Under the pieces are notes generated by a model that saw only the letters and a program-made list of their open reading frames with translations, was not told the origin of the DNA and made no database searches. Positions 11,092 through 20,885 of a stretch of 64,000 nucleotides of DNA are shown piece by piece. The first letter of the stretch is position 1. Each line of letters starts with the position of its first letter. The position numbers and the translations under genes are program-made. The stretch comes from Actinomyces lilanjuaniae (lineage in GTDB: Bacteria; Actinomycetota; Actinomycetes; Actinomycetales; Actinomycetaceae). The stretch covers positions 558,001-622,000 of the forward strand of contig NZ_CP032514.1 of assembly GCF_003606385.1 (NCBI RefSeq), read 5' to 3'.

Positions 11092-13800
11092 ATGCCCAAG
11101 TACGTGTACCGCTTCAGCGAGGGGGACAAGGACCAGAAAGACCTCCTGGGCGGCAAGGGGGCCAACCTGGCTGAGATGACCCGCCTGGGCCTGCCTGTCC
11201 CTCCGGGCTTTACCATCACCACGGACGCCTGCCGCGCCTACCTGGCTGACGGTGAGGTCCCTGACGAGCTGGCGGTCCAGGTCACCACCGCGCTGCGCGA
11301 GGTGGAGGAGGAGCTCGGCCGCGGGCTGGGGGCCCAGCAGGACCCCCTGCTGGTCTCGGTGCGCTCCGGGGCAAAGTTCTCCATGCCCGGCATGATGGAG
11401 ACCGTCCTCAACATCGGCCTCAACGACTCCTCCGTGGAGGGACTGGCTGCCGTCAGCGGGGACAGGCGCTTCGCCTGGGACTCCTACCGACGTCTCATCC
11501 AGATGTTCGGCAAGACCGTCCTGGACATCGACGGCGACCACTTCTCCGACGCTCTGGAGGCCAAGAAGGAGGCCAGGGGCGTCAGCCTCGACTACGAGCT
11601 GGGGGTGGAGGCGCTGACCGAGCTGGTGGAGGAGTACAAGACGATCGTGCGTGAGCACGCGGGTATCGACTTCCCCCAGGACCCGCGCGCCCAGCTCGAC
11701 ATGGCCACCGAGGCTGTCTTCCGGTCCTGGAACACCGAGCGCGCCCACATCTACCGTCGCCGGGAGAAGATTCCCCACGACCTGGGCACGGCTGTCAACG
11801 TGTGCACCATGGTCTTCGGCAACATGGGCCAGACCTCAGGGACCGGGGTGTGCTTCACTCGCGACCCCTCCACCGGGCGCTCAGGCGTCTACGGGGACTA
11901 CCTGGTCAACGCCCAGGGTGAGGACGTCGTCGCGGGTATCCGCAACACCTTGTCCCTGGCTGACCTGGAGCACCTGGACAAGGCCTCCTACGACGAGCTG
12001 CGCTCGGCGATGCGCAAGCTGGAGACCCACTACCGCGACCTGTGCGACATCGAGTTCACCATTGAGCGCGGCCGCCTGTGGCTCCTGCAGACCCGGGTGG
12101 GCAAGCGCACCGCTGCCGCGGCCTTCCGCGTAGCCACCCAGCTGGTGGACGAGAAGCTCATCACTATGGACGAGGCCCTGACCCGTGTCACCGGCGACCA
12201 GCTCACCCAGCTGATGTTCCCTCAGTTCAACGGTGAGACCGACCGGGACCTGCTCACCCGGGCCATGCCCGCCTCCCCGGGGGCGGCTGTGGGCTACGTC
12301 GTCTTCGACAACGAGGAGGCGGTGGCCCGCGCCGAGGCGGGAGAGTCCGTCATCCTCGTGCGCCGGGAGACCAACCCGGACGACCTGCCCGGCATGGTGG
12401 CCGCCTCCGGTGTGCTGACTGCCAGGGGTGGCAAGACCTCCCACGCCGCCGTCGTGGCCCGCGGTATGGGCAAGACCTGCGTGTGTGGTGCTGAGGCCCT
12501 GGAGGTGGACGCCGAGGCCAAGACGCTGCGAGTAGCTGGCCGTGAGGAGGTCCTCACCGGCAAGGACGTCATCGCCATCGACGGGACCACCGGTGAGGTG
12601 TTCCTCGGGGAGGTCGCGGTGGTGGACTCCCCGGTCATGACCTACCTGCGCCGTGGCCTGGAGGAGGCGCTGGAGGCGGCTGGCGGCGTGGACACCCGTG
12701 AGCTGGTTACCAGCGTGCACCGGCTCATGCGCCACGCGGACAAGGTCCGCCGCCTGGAGGTGAGAGCAAACGCGGACACCCCCGACGACGCCCGTCACGC
12801 CATCCACCGTGGCGCCCAGGGGGTGGGGCTGTGCCGTACCGAGCACATGTTCCTGGGGGAGCGCAAGCGCTACGTGCAGAACCTCATCCTGGCCGGGAAC
12901 CAGGATGAGCGCGAGCGTGCCCTGGCGGCGCTCCTGCCGCTGCAGAAGGGCGACTTCGTGCAGATGCTGGAGACCATGGACGGGCGCCCCATGACGGTGC
13001 GTCTCATTGACCCGCCGCTGCACGAGTTCCTCCCTGACCTCACCGAGCTGAGCGTCAAGGTCGCCCTGGAGCGCGAGCGCGGCACCCTGGACCCTGCTGA
13101 AGAGGAGCTGCTGGCGGTGGTGCGCCGCTACCACGAGGCTAACCCGATGCTGGGGCTGCGCGGCGTGCGACTCCTGCTGACCATGCCCGGGCTGATCGAG
13201 CTGCAGGTGCGGGCCGTGGCTGAGGCGGCGGTCGAGCGGCTTCGGGAGGGGGGTAGCCCGCTCCCGGAGATCATGATCCCGCTGGTGGGCAGCGTCCGTG
13301 AGCTCCAGATCGCGCGGGAGCGCGCTGAGGCCGTCCTGGCCGAGGTCTCCGCGGAGACCGGGTACGAGCTGGCCTTCCCGGTAGGCTGCATGATCGAGCT
13401 GCCGCGGGCGGCGGTGAGCGCGGACACGATCGCGGAGGAGGCGGACTTCTTCTCATTCGGCACTAACGACCTGACCCAGACCACCTGGGGATTCTCCCGA
13501 GACGACGTGGAGAGCACCTTCTTCAAGGAGTACCTGGAGGAGGGGGTCTTTGGCGTCTCCCCCTTCGAGACCGTTGACGAGCGCGGGGTGGGCCACCTGG
13601 TGGAGCTCGGGGCGCAGCGGGGACGCTCCGCCAGGCCCGGGCTCAAGCTGGGCGTGTGCGGTGAGCACGGGGGCGACCCGGAGTCCATCGGCTTCTTCCA
13701 CCGTGTGGGCCTGGACTACGTGTCCTGCTCGCCCTTCCGGGTGCCGGTGGCGCGTCTGGAGGCGGGACGCGCGGCGGTGCTCTCGTCGGCAGGGGAGTAG
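11092..13800 (+). CDS. ppdK: Pyruvate, phosphate dikinase
   Basis: Interconverts pyruvate, ATP and phosphate with PEP, AMP and pyrophosphate, linking glycolysis and gluconeogenesis. The 902-residue length is that of full PPDK. Domains in order: N-terminal ATP-grasp (GGKGANLAEMTRLGLPVPPG; SVRSGAKFSMPGMMETVLN), central swivelling domain with the phospho-His in GGKTSHAAVVARGMGKTCV (about residue 451), and the C-terminal PEP/pyruvate barrel (GLCRTEHMF; FSFGTNDLTQTTWGFSRDD; catalytic Cys in GVCGEHGGDP near 854). ATG at 11092 with GAGAGG upstream. Monocistronic with its own promoter candidate. No PPDK regulatory kinase/phosphatase gene is adjacent. Confidence 0.97.
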   Translation: MPKYVYRFSEGDKDQKDLLGGKGANLAEMTRLGLPVPPGFTITTDACRAYLADGEVPDELAVQVTTALREVEEELGRGLGAQQDPLLVSVRSGAKFSMPGMMETVLNIGLNDSSVEGLAAVSGDRRFAWDSYRRLIQMFGKTVLDIDGDHFSDALEAKKEARGVSLDYELGVEALTELVEEYKTIVREHAGIDFPQDPRAQLDMATEAVFRSWNTERAHIYRRREKIPHDLGTAVNVCTMVFGNMGQTSGTGVCFTRDPSTGRSGVYGDYLVNAQGEDVVAGIRNTLSLADLEHLDKASYDELRSAMRKLETHYRDLCDIEFTIERGRLWLLQTRVGKRTAAAAFRVATQLVDEKLITMDEALTRVTGDQLTQLMFPQFNGETDRDLLTRAMPASPGAAVGYVVFDNEEAVARAEAGESVILVRRETNPDDLPGMVAASGVLTARGGKTSHAAVVARGMGKTCVCGAEALEVDAEAKTLRVAGREEVLTGKDVIAIDGTTGEVFLGEVAVVDSPVMTYLRRGLEEALEAAGGVDTRELVTSVHRLMRHADKVRRLEVRANADTPDDARHAIHRGAQGVGLCRTEHMFLGERKRYVQNLILAGNQDERERALAALLPLQKGDFVQMLETMDGRPMTVRLIDPPLHEFLPDLTELSVKVALERERGTLDPAEEELLAVVRRYHEANPMLGLRGVRLLLTMPGLIELQVRAVAEAAVERLREGGSPLPEIMIPLVGSVRELQIARERAEAVLAEVSAETGYELAFPVGCMIELPRAAVSADTIAEEADFFSFGTNDLTQTTWGFSRDDVESTFFKEYLEEGVFGVSPFETVDERGVGHLVELGAQRGRSARPGLKLGVCGEHGGDPESIGFFHRVGLDYVSCSPFRVPVARLEAGRAAVLSSAGE

Positions 13801-13870
13801 GCGCCGGGCGGTGCGTGCCTGGGGCGCACGCCTCAGCCCAGTGCTGCGCTGGTCATGACATGATCATGCC

Positions 13871-14971
13871 ATGACCAGCGCAGCGTCTTCCGCGGCGTCC
13901 TCTGCCGTGTCCCCAGCCTCGGTGCCGTTTCCCGGCCCTGGCGCGGGCAGGGGCGCTCAACGCCTGGTCTCCCCCGCCGACCTGCGTGCGCGCGCTCGGG
14001 AGCCGGGCGCGCAGGGGTCGTCTCCCCAGACCCTGGCTGCCCTGGCCCGGGCCCTGTGCCAGCAGGTGGAGTCGGTCGTGGTCGGCAAGGCCCAGGCCGT
14101 GCAGACCACTGTGGCCACCCTCCTGGCTGGTGGACACCTTCTTATCGAGGACGTCCCGGGAGTGGGAAAGACCACCCTGGCCTTGGCGCTGGCTCGCTGC
14201 CTGGACCTGAGCGTGTCTCGTATCCAGTTCACCGCGGACCTGCTGCCTGCTGACATCACCGGAGTCAGCGTCTACGACCAGTCCACCAGGGACTTCCGCT
14301 TCCACCCCGGGCCGGTCTTTGCCAACATTGTCGTCGCCGACGAGGTCAACCGCGCGACCCCGCGGACCCAGTCCGCCCTCCTGGAGGCCATGGGGGAGGA
14401 CCAGGTGAGCGTGGAGGGCCGGAGCCTGGCGCTACCCGATCCCTTCATGGTCGTCGCTACCCAGAACCCCCTGGACATGGAGGGAACCTATCGGCTTCCA
14501 GAGGCCCAGCGCGACCGCTTCATGACCCGTATCTCCATGGGCTACCCGGACGTAGCGGCGGAGACCGCTATGCACACCGACCGCGCTGGCGCGGACCCGC
14601 TGGAGGCGCTGAGGCCACTGGCCTGTGCCGAGGACGTGCGCCGGGCGCGCAGCGCTGTCGCCCGCCTGCACCTGGCCGAGCCGGTCGCGGCCTACATCGT
14701 GGCCCTGGTCGCGGCGACCCGTCACGACCGAGCCCTGGCCCTGGGGGCCAGCCCGAGGGCGGGCCTGCAGCTGGCTGGCCTGGCCCGTGCCCGGGCGGCC
14801 GCAGCCGGGCGGGACTTCGTCTCTCCTGACGACGTCGCCCAGGTCGCTGACGCGGTCCTGACCCATCGTCTGGTGCCTGCCGACCGGTTTGCCTCAGCGG
14901 CCCAGGCGCACCAGGCAGCCGGTGAGGTCCTGGCACAGATCGTGTCGCGCACACCGGTCCCGGGCTCGTGA
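13871..14971 (+). CDS. MoxR-family AAA+ ATPase
   Basis: Chaperone-like AAA+ ATPase of the MoxR type, first gene of a MoxR-DUF58-transglutaminase operon. The 366-residue protein has a non-conserved Ser/Ala/Pro-rich N-terminus (1-45), Walker A DVPGVGKTTLALALA near 95, Walker B-like VVADEVNRATPRTQSALLEA, sensor 1 VVATQNPLDMEGTYRLPEAQ and the winged C-terminal helical lid with SPRAGLQLAGLARARAAA. In such operons MoxR is thought to assist maturation of VWA or DUF58 proteins. The next gene starts 78 bases later. Confidence 0.92.
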   Translation: MTSAASSAASSAVSPASVPFPGPGAGRGAQRLVSPADLRARAREPGAQGSSPQTLAALARALCQQVESVVVGKAQAVQTTVATLLAGGHLLIEDVPGVGKTTLALALARCLDLSVSRIQFTADLLPADITGVSVYDQSTRDFRFHPGPVFANIVVADEVNRATPRTQSALLEAMGEDQVSVEGRSLALPDPFMVVATQNPLDMEGTYRLPEAQRDRFMTRISMGYPDVAAETAMHTDRAGADPLEALRPLACAEDVRRARSAVARLHLAEPVAAYIVALVAATRHDRALALGASPRAGLQLAGLARARAAAAGRDFVSPDDVAQVADAVLTHRLVPADRFASAAQAHQAAGEVLAQIVSRTPVPGS

Positions 14972-15049
14972 CGGGTCCCGGTCCGGGCTTTGCCCTGCTC
15001 ACGGGTGCCCGGCAGGCGGGCGGGCGGAAGGTGCAGGAGGTGTAGCCCG

Positions 15050-16351
15050 GTGAGTACTGCTGCGGTGCAGCGCCACCGTCTCCGGGCGCGATGGGGCGTC
15101 CCCTGGGCCGCCCCCACGCCTCAGGGCTGGGGGCTGGTAGCGGTAGGGGCTGTCCTAGCAGGTGCCTGGTGGCTGACGGGTCTTCGCCTGCTTGCCTGCG
15201 CCGCCCTGGTCCTGGCGGCACCGGTCCTGGTGTCCCTGTCCGTTGTGGGTGGCACGGCCCTGGTCAGTGCCGTGGCCCGCCCCCGGGTGCAGCTGGACCT
15301 GCCCGCCCTGCCCCAGGTGGGAGAACGGGTGCTGGTGGGCGTGCGCGTGGGGCTGCGGCTGCCCGTGGCCGTGCCCGCCTGGGTCCTGTGGAGGGTGGAC
15401 GGCGTCTCTACACTGGCGCCTGTGGACCGCCGGGGCTGTGTGCTGGGGCTGGAGGCCGCTCGGCGCGGTCCTGCGGTCGTGGGCGTCTCGCGTCTTGTCC
15501 TGTGGGAGCCGCTGGGCCTGGCTCGTGGGAGCCTGCCGCTGGGCGTGTCAGCCACGCTCCTGGTGCTTCCCCGGCCGGTGGCCCTGGAGGAGGAGCTCGC
15601 CGTGGTGCCGGGGCCTGCACCGGGGGAGCAGCACGGCAGCGAGGGCGGGGAGCCGCCCGGCACCCTGCGCGACTACCGTCCTGGTGACATGCTGGCGCTT
15701 GTCCACTGGAAGCAGTCTGCCCGGGCCGACCGTCTCCTGGTCAGCGACCGGGAGCGCGAGTCCCGTCCCCGGGCACGTCTGGCCCTCCTGGCGGGACCCG
15801 GGGTCTGTGCCAGCCACGAGGACGCTGAGGTCGCCATATCCGTGGCGGCTGGGATCATCCAGGAGTGGTCCGCCCGGTACCGTGACCTGGGTCTGGCCGT
15901 GCTGGTCCTTCCCGCCGCAGCCGACGGGGCCGACGGGGCCGACGGGGGCAGTCTTGTGCAGTGGGAGGCGGAGGGGGCGTGCTCCGTCGTTCTCCTGAGA
16001 GTCCTGGCGCAGCTGGACCTGCACGGTGGCGATGTCGCCTCGCTGGCCCCGGCCGCGCTGCGGGAGCAGGGCGTCCAGGCCGGGCTCCGGGCAGGCCTCG
16101 CCGCCGACGTCGTCGTCCAGGCGGTTGCCTCTCCCGGGGCGCAGGAAGGCAGGCAGGGCTCTGCCGGTGGTGACCGCGGCAGCGGTGTCGGCTACTCGTT
16201 CCTGGACCCTTCCGTGCACGGGACCCTGGTTCTTGTCGGCGGCACGGCGGGCGGTGGGCAGGAGCCGGCGGCCTGCGGGGCTGTCGGCGAGGTCCCGCAG
16301 GGCTGGCAGGTGCTGCGTGTGCCCGCCGTCCAGGAGGGAGGCGGCAGGTGA
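15050..16351 (+). CDS. DUF58 domain-containing membrane protein
   Basis: Second gene of the MoxR operon. GTG at 15050 preceded by GCAGGAGGTG was chosen over an upstream ATG at 14990 that lacks a ribosome site. Of about 433 residues, two hydrophobic segments lie at about 28-70, followed by a soluble cytoplasmic region. The DUF58 signature is visible as LRDYRPGDMLALVHWKQSAR, the R-x-Y-x-x-G-D...H-W family core. It overlaps the transglutaminase gene by GTGA. DUF58 proteins have a VWA-like fold and partner with MoxR; the exact role is unknown. Confidence 0.88.
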   Translation: MSTAAVQRHRLRARWGVPWAAPTPQGWGLVAVGAVLAGAWWLTGLRLLACAALVLAAPVLVSLSVVGGTALVSAVARPRVQLDLPALPQVGERVLVGVRVGLRLPVAVPAWVLWRVDGVSTLAPVDRRGCVLGLEAARRGPAVVGVSRLVLWEPLGLARGSLPLGVSATLLVLPRPVALEEELAVVPGPAPGEQHGSEGGEPPGTLRDYRPGDMLALVHWKQSARADRLLVSDRERESRPRARLALLAGPGVCASHEDAEVAISVAAGIIQEWSARYRDLGLAVLVLPAAADGADGADGGSLVQWEAEGACSVVLLRVLAQLDLHGGDVASLAPAALREQGVQAGLRAGLAADVVVQAVASPGAQEGRQGSAGGDRGSGVGYSFLDPSVHGTLVLVGGTAGGGQEPAACGAVGEVPQGWQVLRVPAVQEGGGR

Positions 16352-19167
16352 GGTCCAGGCCGGGACGTGGCAGGGCAGGTGTGCAGCCCGTGCGCCCTGC
16401 GGCCCGGCTGCGCCCGCTCAGCCCTGCGACCCGTGTCCTGACCGAGCCTGCTCGCTGGCAGCCGCTCCTGGCGGCGCTCCTTGTCACCACACTGTGGTGG
16501 CTCGGGGCGCGTGCGGTCGAGCCGGTGCTGCTCCCGGGCGCCTGGCAGTACCAGGTCCTAGCCGTGACCGCCTCGGCCGTGGTGGTCCCGGGGGTGGCGC
16601 GCGGCCTTCGGCCCTCCCGCCCGGCCCTGGGACTGGTGGTGGGGCTGGTGTCGGCGGCCTGCGTGCTGACTGCCGTCCTAGGGTGGTCGCGTGCGGCAGT
16701 GTGGTGGCACGACCCGGTCGGGGCGGCGCGTCTGGCAGGTCAGGAGCTGGCCACAGGCGTACCACCCCTGGAGGTCTCTGCGACCCTGGGCTCGGGGCTC
16801 CTCATCGTCTGCCTGCTGCTGTCGTGGGCCTGTGCTCTCGTGTCAGCGGGTGGGGCCGACGTCGTCGGGCTGACCGGGCTGGTTCCAGCCGCTGCCCTCC
16901 TTGTGCCCGTGGTGGTCAGGGGCCAGGAGCCGCCACGGCTGTGCCTCGTGGGCGTGGCGCTGTGCCTGACCGCCCTGGTGGTCACCTCCGCCCCCGAGCG
17001 CTACTGGCCCTCACGCAGCCACGACCCGGGAGCCTCCCACGGCCCCAGCGCGGCACGGAGCAGGCTCTGCCTGGTCATGGGGGCGGTTGCCGTGGTCGTG
17101 TCCATCGCCCTGACGGGGGCGGTTCCCGTGGTGACGGAGCAGGTGTGGGCACCGGTGAGGGCACGGACGAGTGAGCCAGAGCTGGGGCTGACCCTGTCCC
17201 GGGACCTGCTTCGAGGCCCGGGGACCACGGTCCTGTCCTACACGGGTGACCTGGAGACGGGCACCAGCCTGAGACTGCCCCTCGCCGTTGTCGCCGACCT
17301 GGAGGGGACCTCCTGGCAGCCGGAGCGCAGCCCCGGCCCCACGCAGGTCTCCCGGCTCCAGGACTCCTCTGGAGAGGGAGCCCTGACAGCGGGAGGGGCC
17401 GTGGCTCGTTCCGGGCTGAGCGGCTCAGACCTGGACCACCTGGTCGGTACCGCGGGGGACGGCGCCGGTGCGGTCACGGCGCTACAGGTGCGCGTGCAGG
17501 ACCTGCGCACCGACCACCTGCCTGTCCTCCAGTCCACGGCCCTGGTGGTCGGAGCCGGTGAGGACGTCAGCACCGGTGTGGAGGAGAGCCCCGAGGGGCA
17601 GGAGAGTGCGCCGTCCCCGTCTCCCACGGGTAGCGGGGCGGGCTTGGACCTCGACGCCGATCCTGACGTCGAGGCTGACTTGGAGGCTGATCTGGAGGCG
17701 TGGCGCTGGGTTGAGGGGACCTCCACGGCCACAGGCGTCGGTACCACCCTGGGGTCGGGGACGGCCTACACGCTTGTGGGCTGGAACGCCGTCGCTGACG
17801 CCTCTGGGCACCCGGCGGCGCAGGTGCCTGTCGCCTTCGCCGCGTCCTGGGACGTGCTGGAGCGCTACACCCGTCTCCCTGAGGACACCCCGGTCGCGGC
17901 CGCCCAGGCAGCGCGTGAGGCGGTGGCTCAGGCCGGTGCCGGTGAGGACGCCGCCTCCCGGGCGGCGGCGCTGGCATCCTGGCTGCGGGGGGAGGGCTTC
18001 GTCTACGACGAGTCGGCCCCCGGTGGCACAGACGGCACAGACGACGGTTCTGGCGGAGGTTCTGGCGGAGATAGCGGCGAGGGCGCTGAGGGGGGCTCAG
18101 CCATGGAAACCGTGGCGACCTTCCTCCAGGAGCGTCGTGGCTACTGCGTCCACTATGCCTCCGCCTTCACCGTCATGGCCCGGTCGCTGGGCCTGCCCAC
18201 ACGCATCGCCGTGGGCTACGCCTCTGCTGCTGCGGGACCGGGCCGGTGGACGCAGGTCAGGGGCGACCAGCTCCACGCCTGGCCCGAGGTGTGGGTGGAG
18301 GAGGAGGGGTGGGTCGCCTTCGAGCCCACGCCCGGTGGGTCGGGCGTGGAGGCGGACCAGCAGGGCCAGGACGCCGTGTCCGCGCCTCCCACGTCCTCCC
18401 CGGCCGAGCCCACCCCGGGCCAGCCCGCCTCCCAGCCGGGGACGCCCTCGGCTGCCGAGGCCCAGGGCGCCTCCGCGCCGCAGGCGGGGGTGCGCGCGTC
18501 GGCTACGTCGGCGTCGCGCTGGAGCGCCGTGGTGGTGCTCGCGGTGCTTCTTGCCTGCCTCCTGGCTCCGGGGCTGCTACGTGCGGTAGCCGGGCGCCGA
18601 CGTCGTCGGCGGGTGAGCTCAGGCCGGGACCCTGCGGCAGCGGCCTGGGAGGAGCTGGTGGCGCTAGGAACCGACCTGCGGCTCCTGAGCCGGGCGCCGG
18701 TGGGCAGGGCGCGCACGCAGGAGGCCGTGGCTGAGCGGCTCGTGGCGGCCCTATCCTCCCCTACCCGGCAGCCGCAGGGTGCGGACCCGGACACCGGGGA
18801 CCTGCTCAGGCGGGCGCGGGAGGCGGTCCCCCGACTGGCTGCCGGGGCTGTCGCGGAGCGTTACGGCCCCCCGACCCGGCAGGAGGCTGAGCCTGCTCAC
18901 GAGGCTCTTGGGAGGCGGGAGGCCGACGAGGGGCTCAGCACCGCCAGTGCCGGGCTGCGCAGTGCTGCGGGGAGGTGGCGTCGGCTCCTGGCCGTGGTGC
19001 TGCCTGCAAGCCTCCTGCCGCACCCTGACCTGCCACGGTCAGTGTTACAGTCAGATCGCCGTCGTGGTGCTGCGTCACCGGGTCGCCGGGACGGCGACAC
19101 AGACAGGCGGGCGGCGCCCACCCGAGAATCCCCGGAACATGTCCACGGGCGTGAGAGGATGGAATAA
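16348..19167 (+). CDS. TgpA-like transglutaminase membrane protein
   Basis: A 939-residue protein with a multi-pass N-terminal membrane domain (about 45-270), an extracytoplasmic domain, a transglutaminase-like core and a C-terminal membrane segment (about residues 725-750, VVVLAVLLACLLAPGLLRAV). Core residues: Cys in RRGYCVHYASAFTVMARSLG (about 600) and His in QLHAWPEVWVEEEGWVAFEP (about 643). The stretch before the core (about 555-590) is a Gly/Ser/Asp linker. The tail is a DUF4129-like cytoplasmic region. Usual partner of MoxR and DUF58 in actinobacteria. Start GTG overlaps the DUF58 stop. Confidence 0.88.
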   Translation: MRSRPGRGRAGVQPVRPAARLRPLSPATRVLTEPARWQPLLAALLVTTLWWLGARAVEPVLLPGAWQYQVLAVTASAVVVPGVARGLRPSRPALGLVVGLVSAACVLTAVLGWSRAAVWWHDPVGAARLAGQELATGVPPLEVSATLGSGLLIVCLLLSWACALVSAGGADVVGLTGLVPAAALLVPVVVRGQEPPRLCLVGVALCLTALVVTSAPERYWPSRSHDPGASHGPSAARSRLCLVMGAVAVVVSIALTGAVPVVTEQVWAPVRARTSEPELGLTLSRDLLRGPGTTVLSYTGDLETGTSLRLPLAVVADLEGTSWQPERSPGPTQVSRLQDSSGEGALTAGGAVARSGLSGSDLDHLVGTAGDGAGAVTALQVRVQDLRTDHLPVLQSTALVVGAGEDVSTGVEESPEGQESAPSPSPTGSGAGLDLDADPDVEADLEADLEAWRWVEGTSTATGVGTTLGSGTAYTLVGWNAVADASGHPAAQVPVAFAASWDVLERYTRLPEDTPVAAAQAAREAVAQAGAGEDAASRAAALASWLRGEGFVYDESAPGGTDGTDDGSGGGSGGDSGEGAEGGSAMETVATFLQERRGYCVHYASAFTVMARSLGLPTRIAVGYASAAAGPGRWTQVRGDQLHAWPEVWVEEEGWVAFEPTPGGSGVEADQQGQDAVSAPPTSSPAEPTPGQPASQPGTPSAAEAQGASAPQAGVRASATSASRWSAVVVLAVLLACLLAPGLLRAVAGRRRRRRVSSGRDPAAAAWEELVALGTDLRLLSRAPVGRARTQEAVAERLVAALSSPTRQPQGADPDTGDLLRRAREAVPRLAAGAVAERYGPPTRQEAEPAHEALGRREADEGLSTASAGLRSAAGRWRRLLAVVLPASLLPHPDLPRSVLQSDRRRGAASPGRRDGDTDRRAAPTRESPEHVHGRERME

Positions 19168-19295
19168 CGCCCCGGACACGGTCCTCCGTCTCGCGCGAGA
19201 GGATTCTTTGCCGGGACCCAGGTCATCTGGGGCGTGCCAGGTGCCTTCCGCATGACGGAGGGCCGGGCACGACGACGAGGAAAGGCAGACCTTCT

Positions 19296-20738
19296 ATGGC
19301 CATGTACGAGCTCGATGGCAACCACCTCCTCCCGGTACGGCTCGGCCGCCCCACGGATGCTGAGACCCGGGCTCGCGGCCTTGCCGCCATCCAGCGCCAG
19401 GTTGTCGACGTGCTGCGTCGACCCTTGTTTCCCCTGGGGTGGAGCGAGGTGGACCACGGGCAGAGCCTGACCGCCCTGGACGCGACCGGTCAGGTGGTCC
19501 TGGTAGAGGTCCTCAGCGCGGTTGACGCCGCGGGCCTGATGTCGGCGATGTCCCGTCTGACGGCAGCCGCGGCCGCCGGGCGGCGTGAGCTGGCCAGCCG
19601 CTACGCCGGCGGGCTGGCGGCCTTCCGGGAGGACTGGAACGAGTTCCGCGAGGCCATGCCCTCCCAGGTAGAGTCCGGCCCGCGCCTGACGCTGCTGGCG
19701 GCGTCCCTGGCGCCTGACGTCCGCTCCAGCATGTCGGTGCTGATGGGCTCGGGGGTCGAGCTCTACGAGGTTGACACCCGGGTCGTAGACGAGTCCCGGG
19801 TGGTCGTGGTCATTGAGCAGGTCCGGATGAGCGACCTGAGCGGTGGCGGCCCGCTGCTGGTGGCTCGTCCTCAGCGCCCTGGCCTGACCGGTCCCGGTAC
19901 CAGGGCTGCGCAGGCGCAGCAGGCCAGGCCCCAGCCGGTCACGGGCTCCATCGAGGTCGTCGCCCCGCGGCAGCCCGCTGATCCTGGCCAGGGGTCGGCC
20001 CCGCCAGCAGACTACTTCCGCGCGGAGGCTGTGGCTGAGGAGCAGACAGCCGGGACGCAGACAGGTACAGCAGGTGCAGCGGACTCCACGCCGGTAGCGG
20101 GCACGGCTGGTGTGCGCGACGGCGCCCAGGGGCTCCAGGAGGAGGCCGAGGAGCCTGCCTCCCGCGCCCGCGGCCACCGCTTGCGGGACACGGTGGCGGG
20201 GACCCGTACGCCGGGCTCCTCCGGGTGGGATGGTGCTGCCGTCGGCCAGCACGCGGCAGCACCGGGGGCCTCCCGGCACGCAGGTGACGGTGAGGAGCAG
20301 GCACCGGTGCAGCCGTTGACGCCGCCCTCGGTCTCCACCCCGCCCCAGGACGACACCGAGGCGGCGCACCTGGCTCAGGCCTGGCCCGTCAGCCCGCCGG
20401 GCCGTGCGGCGGCCCAGGCCGAGGCGGAGGCGGTCACTCGCCCTACCCCGGAGGTGGCGGCACAGGATGCCGCAGACCTGGCGGCGATCGCGCGTCACCT
20501 GGAGGGTCCCACGCGTATCATCTGGCAGGGGCTGCGTCGGGGCATTTACCACGAGGCTGTCCTGTCTGCCGGAGGCATCATCACCCTGGTGGACGGTCGT
20601 ACCTTCTCTGACCCCACCTCTGCCGCCAATGCCGCCCAGGGCGTGGACGACGCCGACGGGTGGCGCGTGTGGAGGCTGGGCGTGCGTGGCCGTCAGCTCG
20701 GGGACCTGCGTGAGGACCTGCGCCGGTCGCCGTCGTGA
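19296..20738 (+). CDS. Protein with RAMA-like modified-DNA reader C-terminus
   Basis: A 480-residue protein. The N-terminal 150 residues contain SLTALDATGQVVLVEVLS, which loosely resembles a PD-(D/E)xK nuclease beta-hairpin but lacks the Lys, so catalysis is doubtful. The middle (about 190-385) is low-complexity Pro/Ala/Gln/Glu. The last 85 residues match the RAMA type (restriction enzyme adenine methylase associated): IIWQGLRRGIYHEAVL, GGIITLVDGRTFSDPTSAAN, DGWRVWRLG. RAMA domains are predicted readers of modified DNA. ATG at 19296 preceded by GAGGAAAGG. Transcribed alone. A role in recognising modified or damaged DNA is inferred from the domain only. Confidence 0.6.
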   Translation: MAMYELDGNHLLPVRLGRPTDAETRARGLAAIQRQVVDVLRRPLFPLGWSEVDHGQSLTALDATGQVVLVEVLSAVDAAGLMSAMSRLTAAAAAGRRELASRYAGGLAAFREDWNEFREAMPSQVESGPRLTLLAASLAPDVRSSMSVLMGSGVELYEVDTRVVDESRVVVVIEQVRMSDLSGGGPLLVARPQRPGLTGPGTRAAQAQQARPQPVTGSIEVVAPRQPADPGQGSAPPADYFRAEAVAEEQTAGTQTGTAGAADSTPVAGTAGVRDGAQGLQEEAEEPASRARGHRLRDTVAGTRTPGSSGWDGAAVGQHAAAPGASRHAGDGEEQAPVQPLTPPSVSTPPQDDTEAAHLAQAWPVSPPGRAAAQAEAEAVTRPTPEVAAQDAADLAAIARHLEGPTRIIWQGLRRGIYHEAVLSAGGIITLVDGRTFSDPTSAANAAQGVDDADGWRVWRLGVRGRQLGDLREDLRRSPS

Positions 20739-20885
20739 CGTGGTTCCGGCACGCCCTTGGCAGGGCTCCCGTCGGTCACCGTAGCCTGCACGCGAGGTCT
20801 GCCGCATCCTCGCAGGACGCTCACAGAACGACTGACGTGCCAGTACTTTACGAGGACTCGGTGTCCTGTGAGGACCAGGTTGCTC

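Noticed and set aside
18897..20807. 636-codon antisense frame over the transglutaminase end and RAMA gene
   Set aside because: Low-complexity Arg/Gly composition and overlap with two supported genes.
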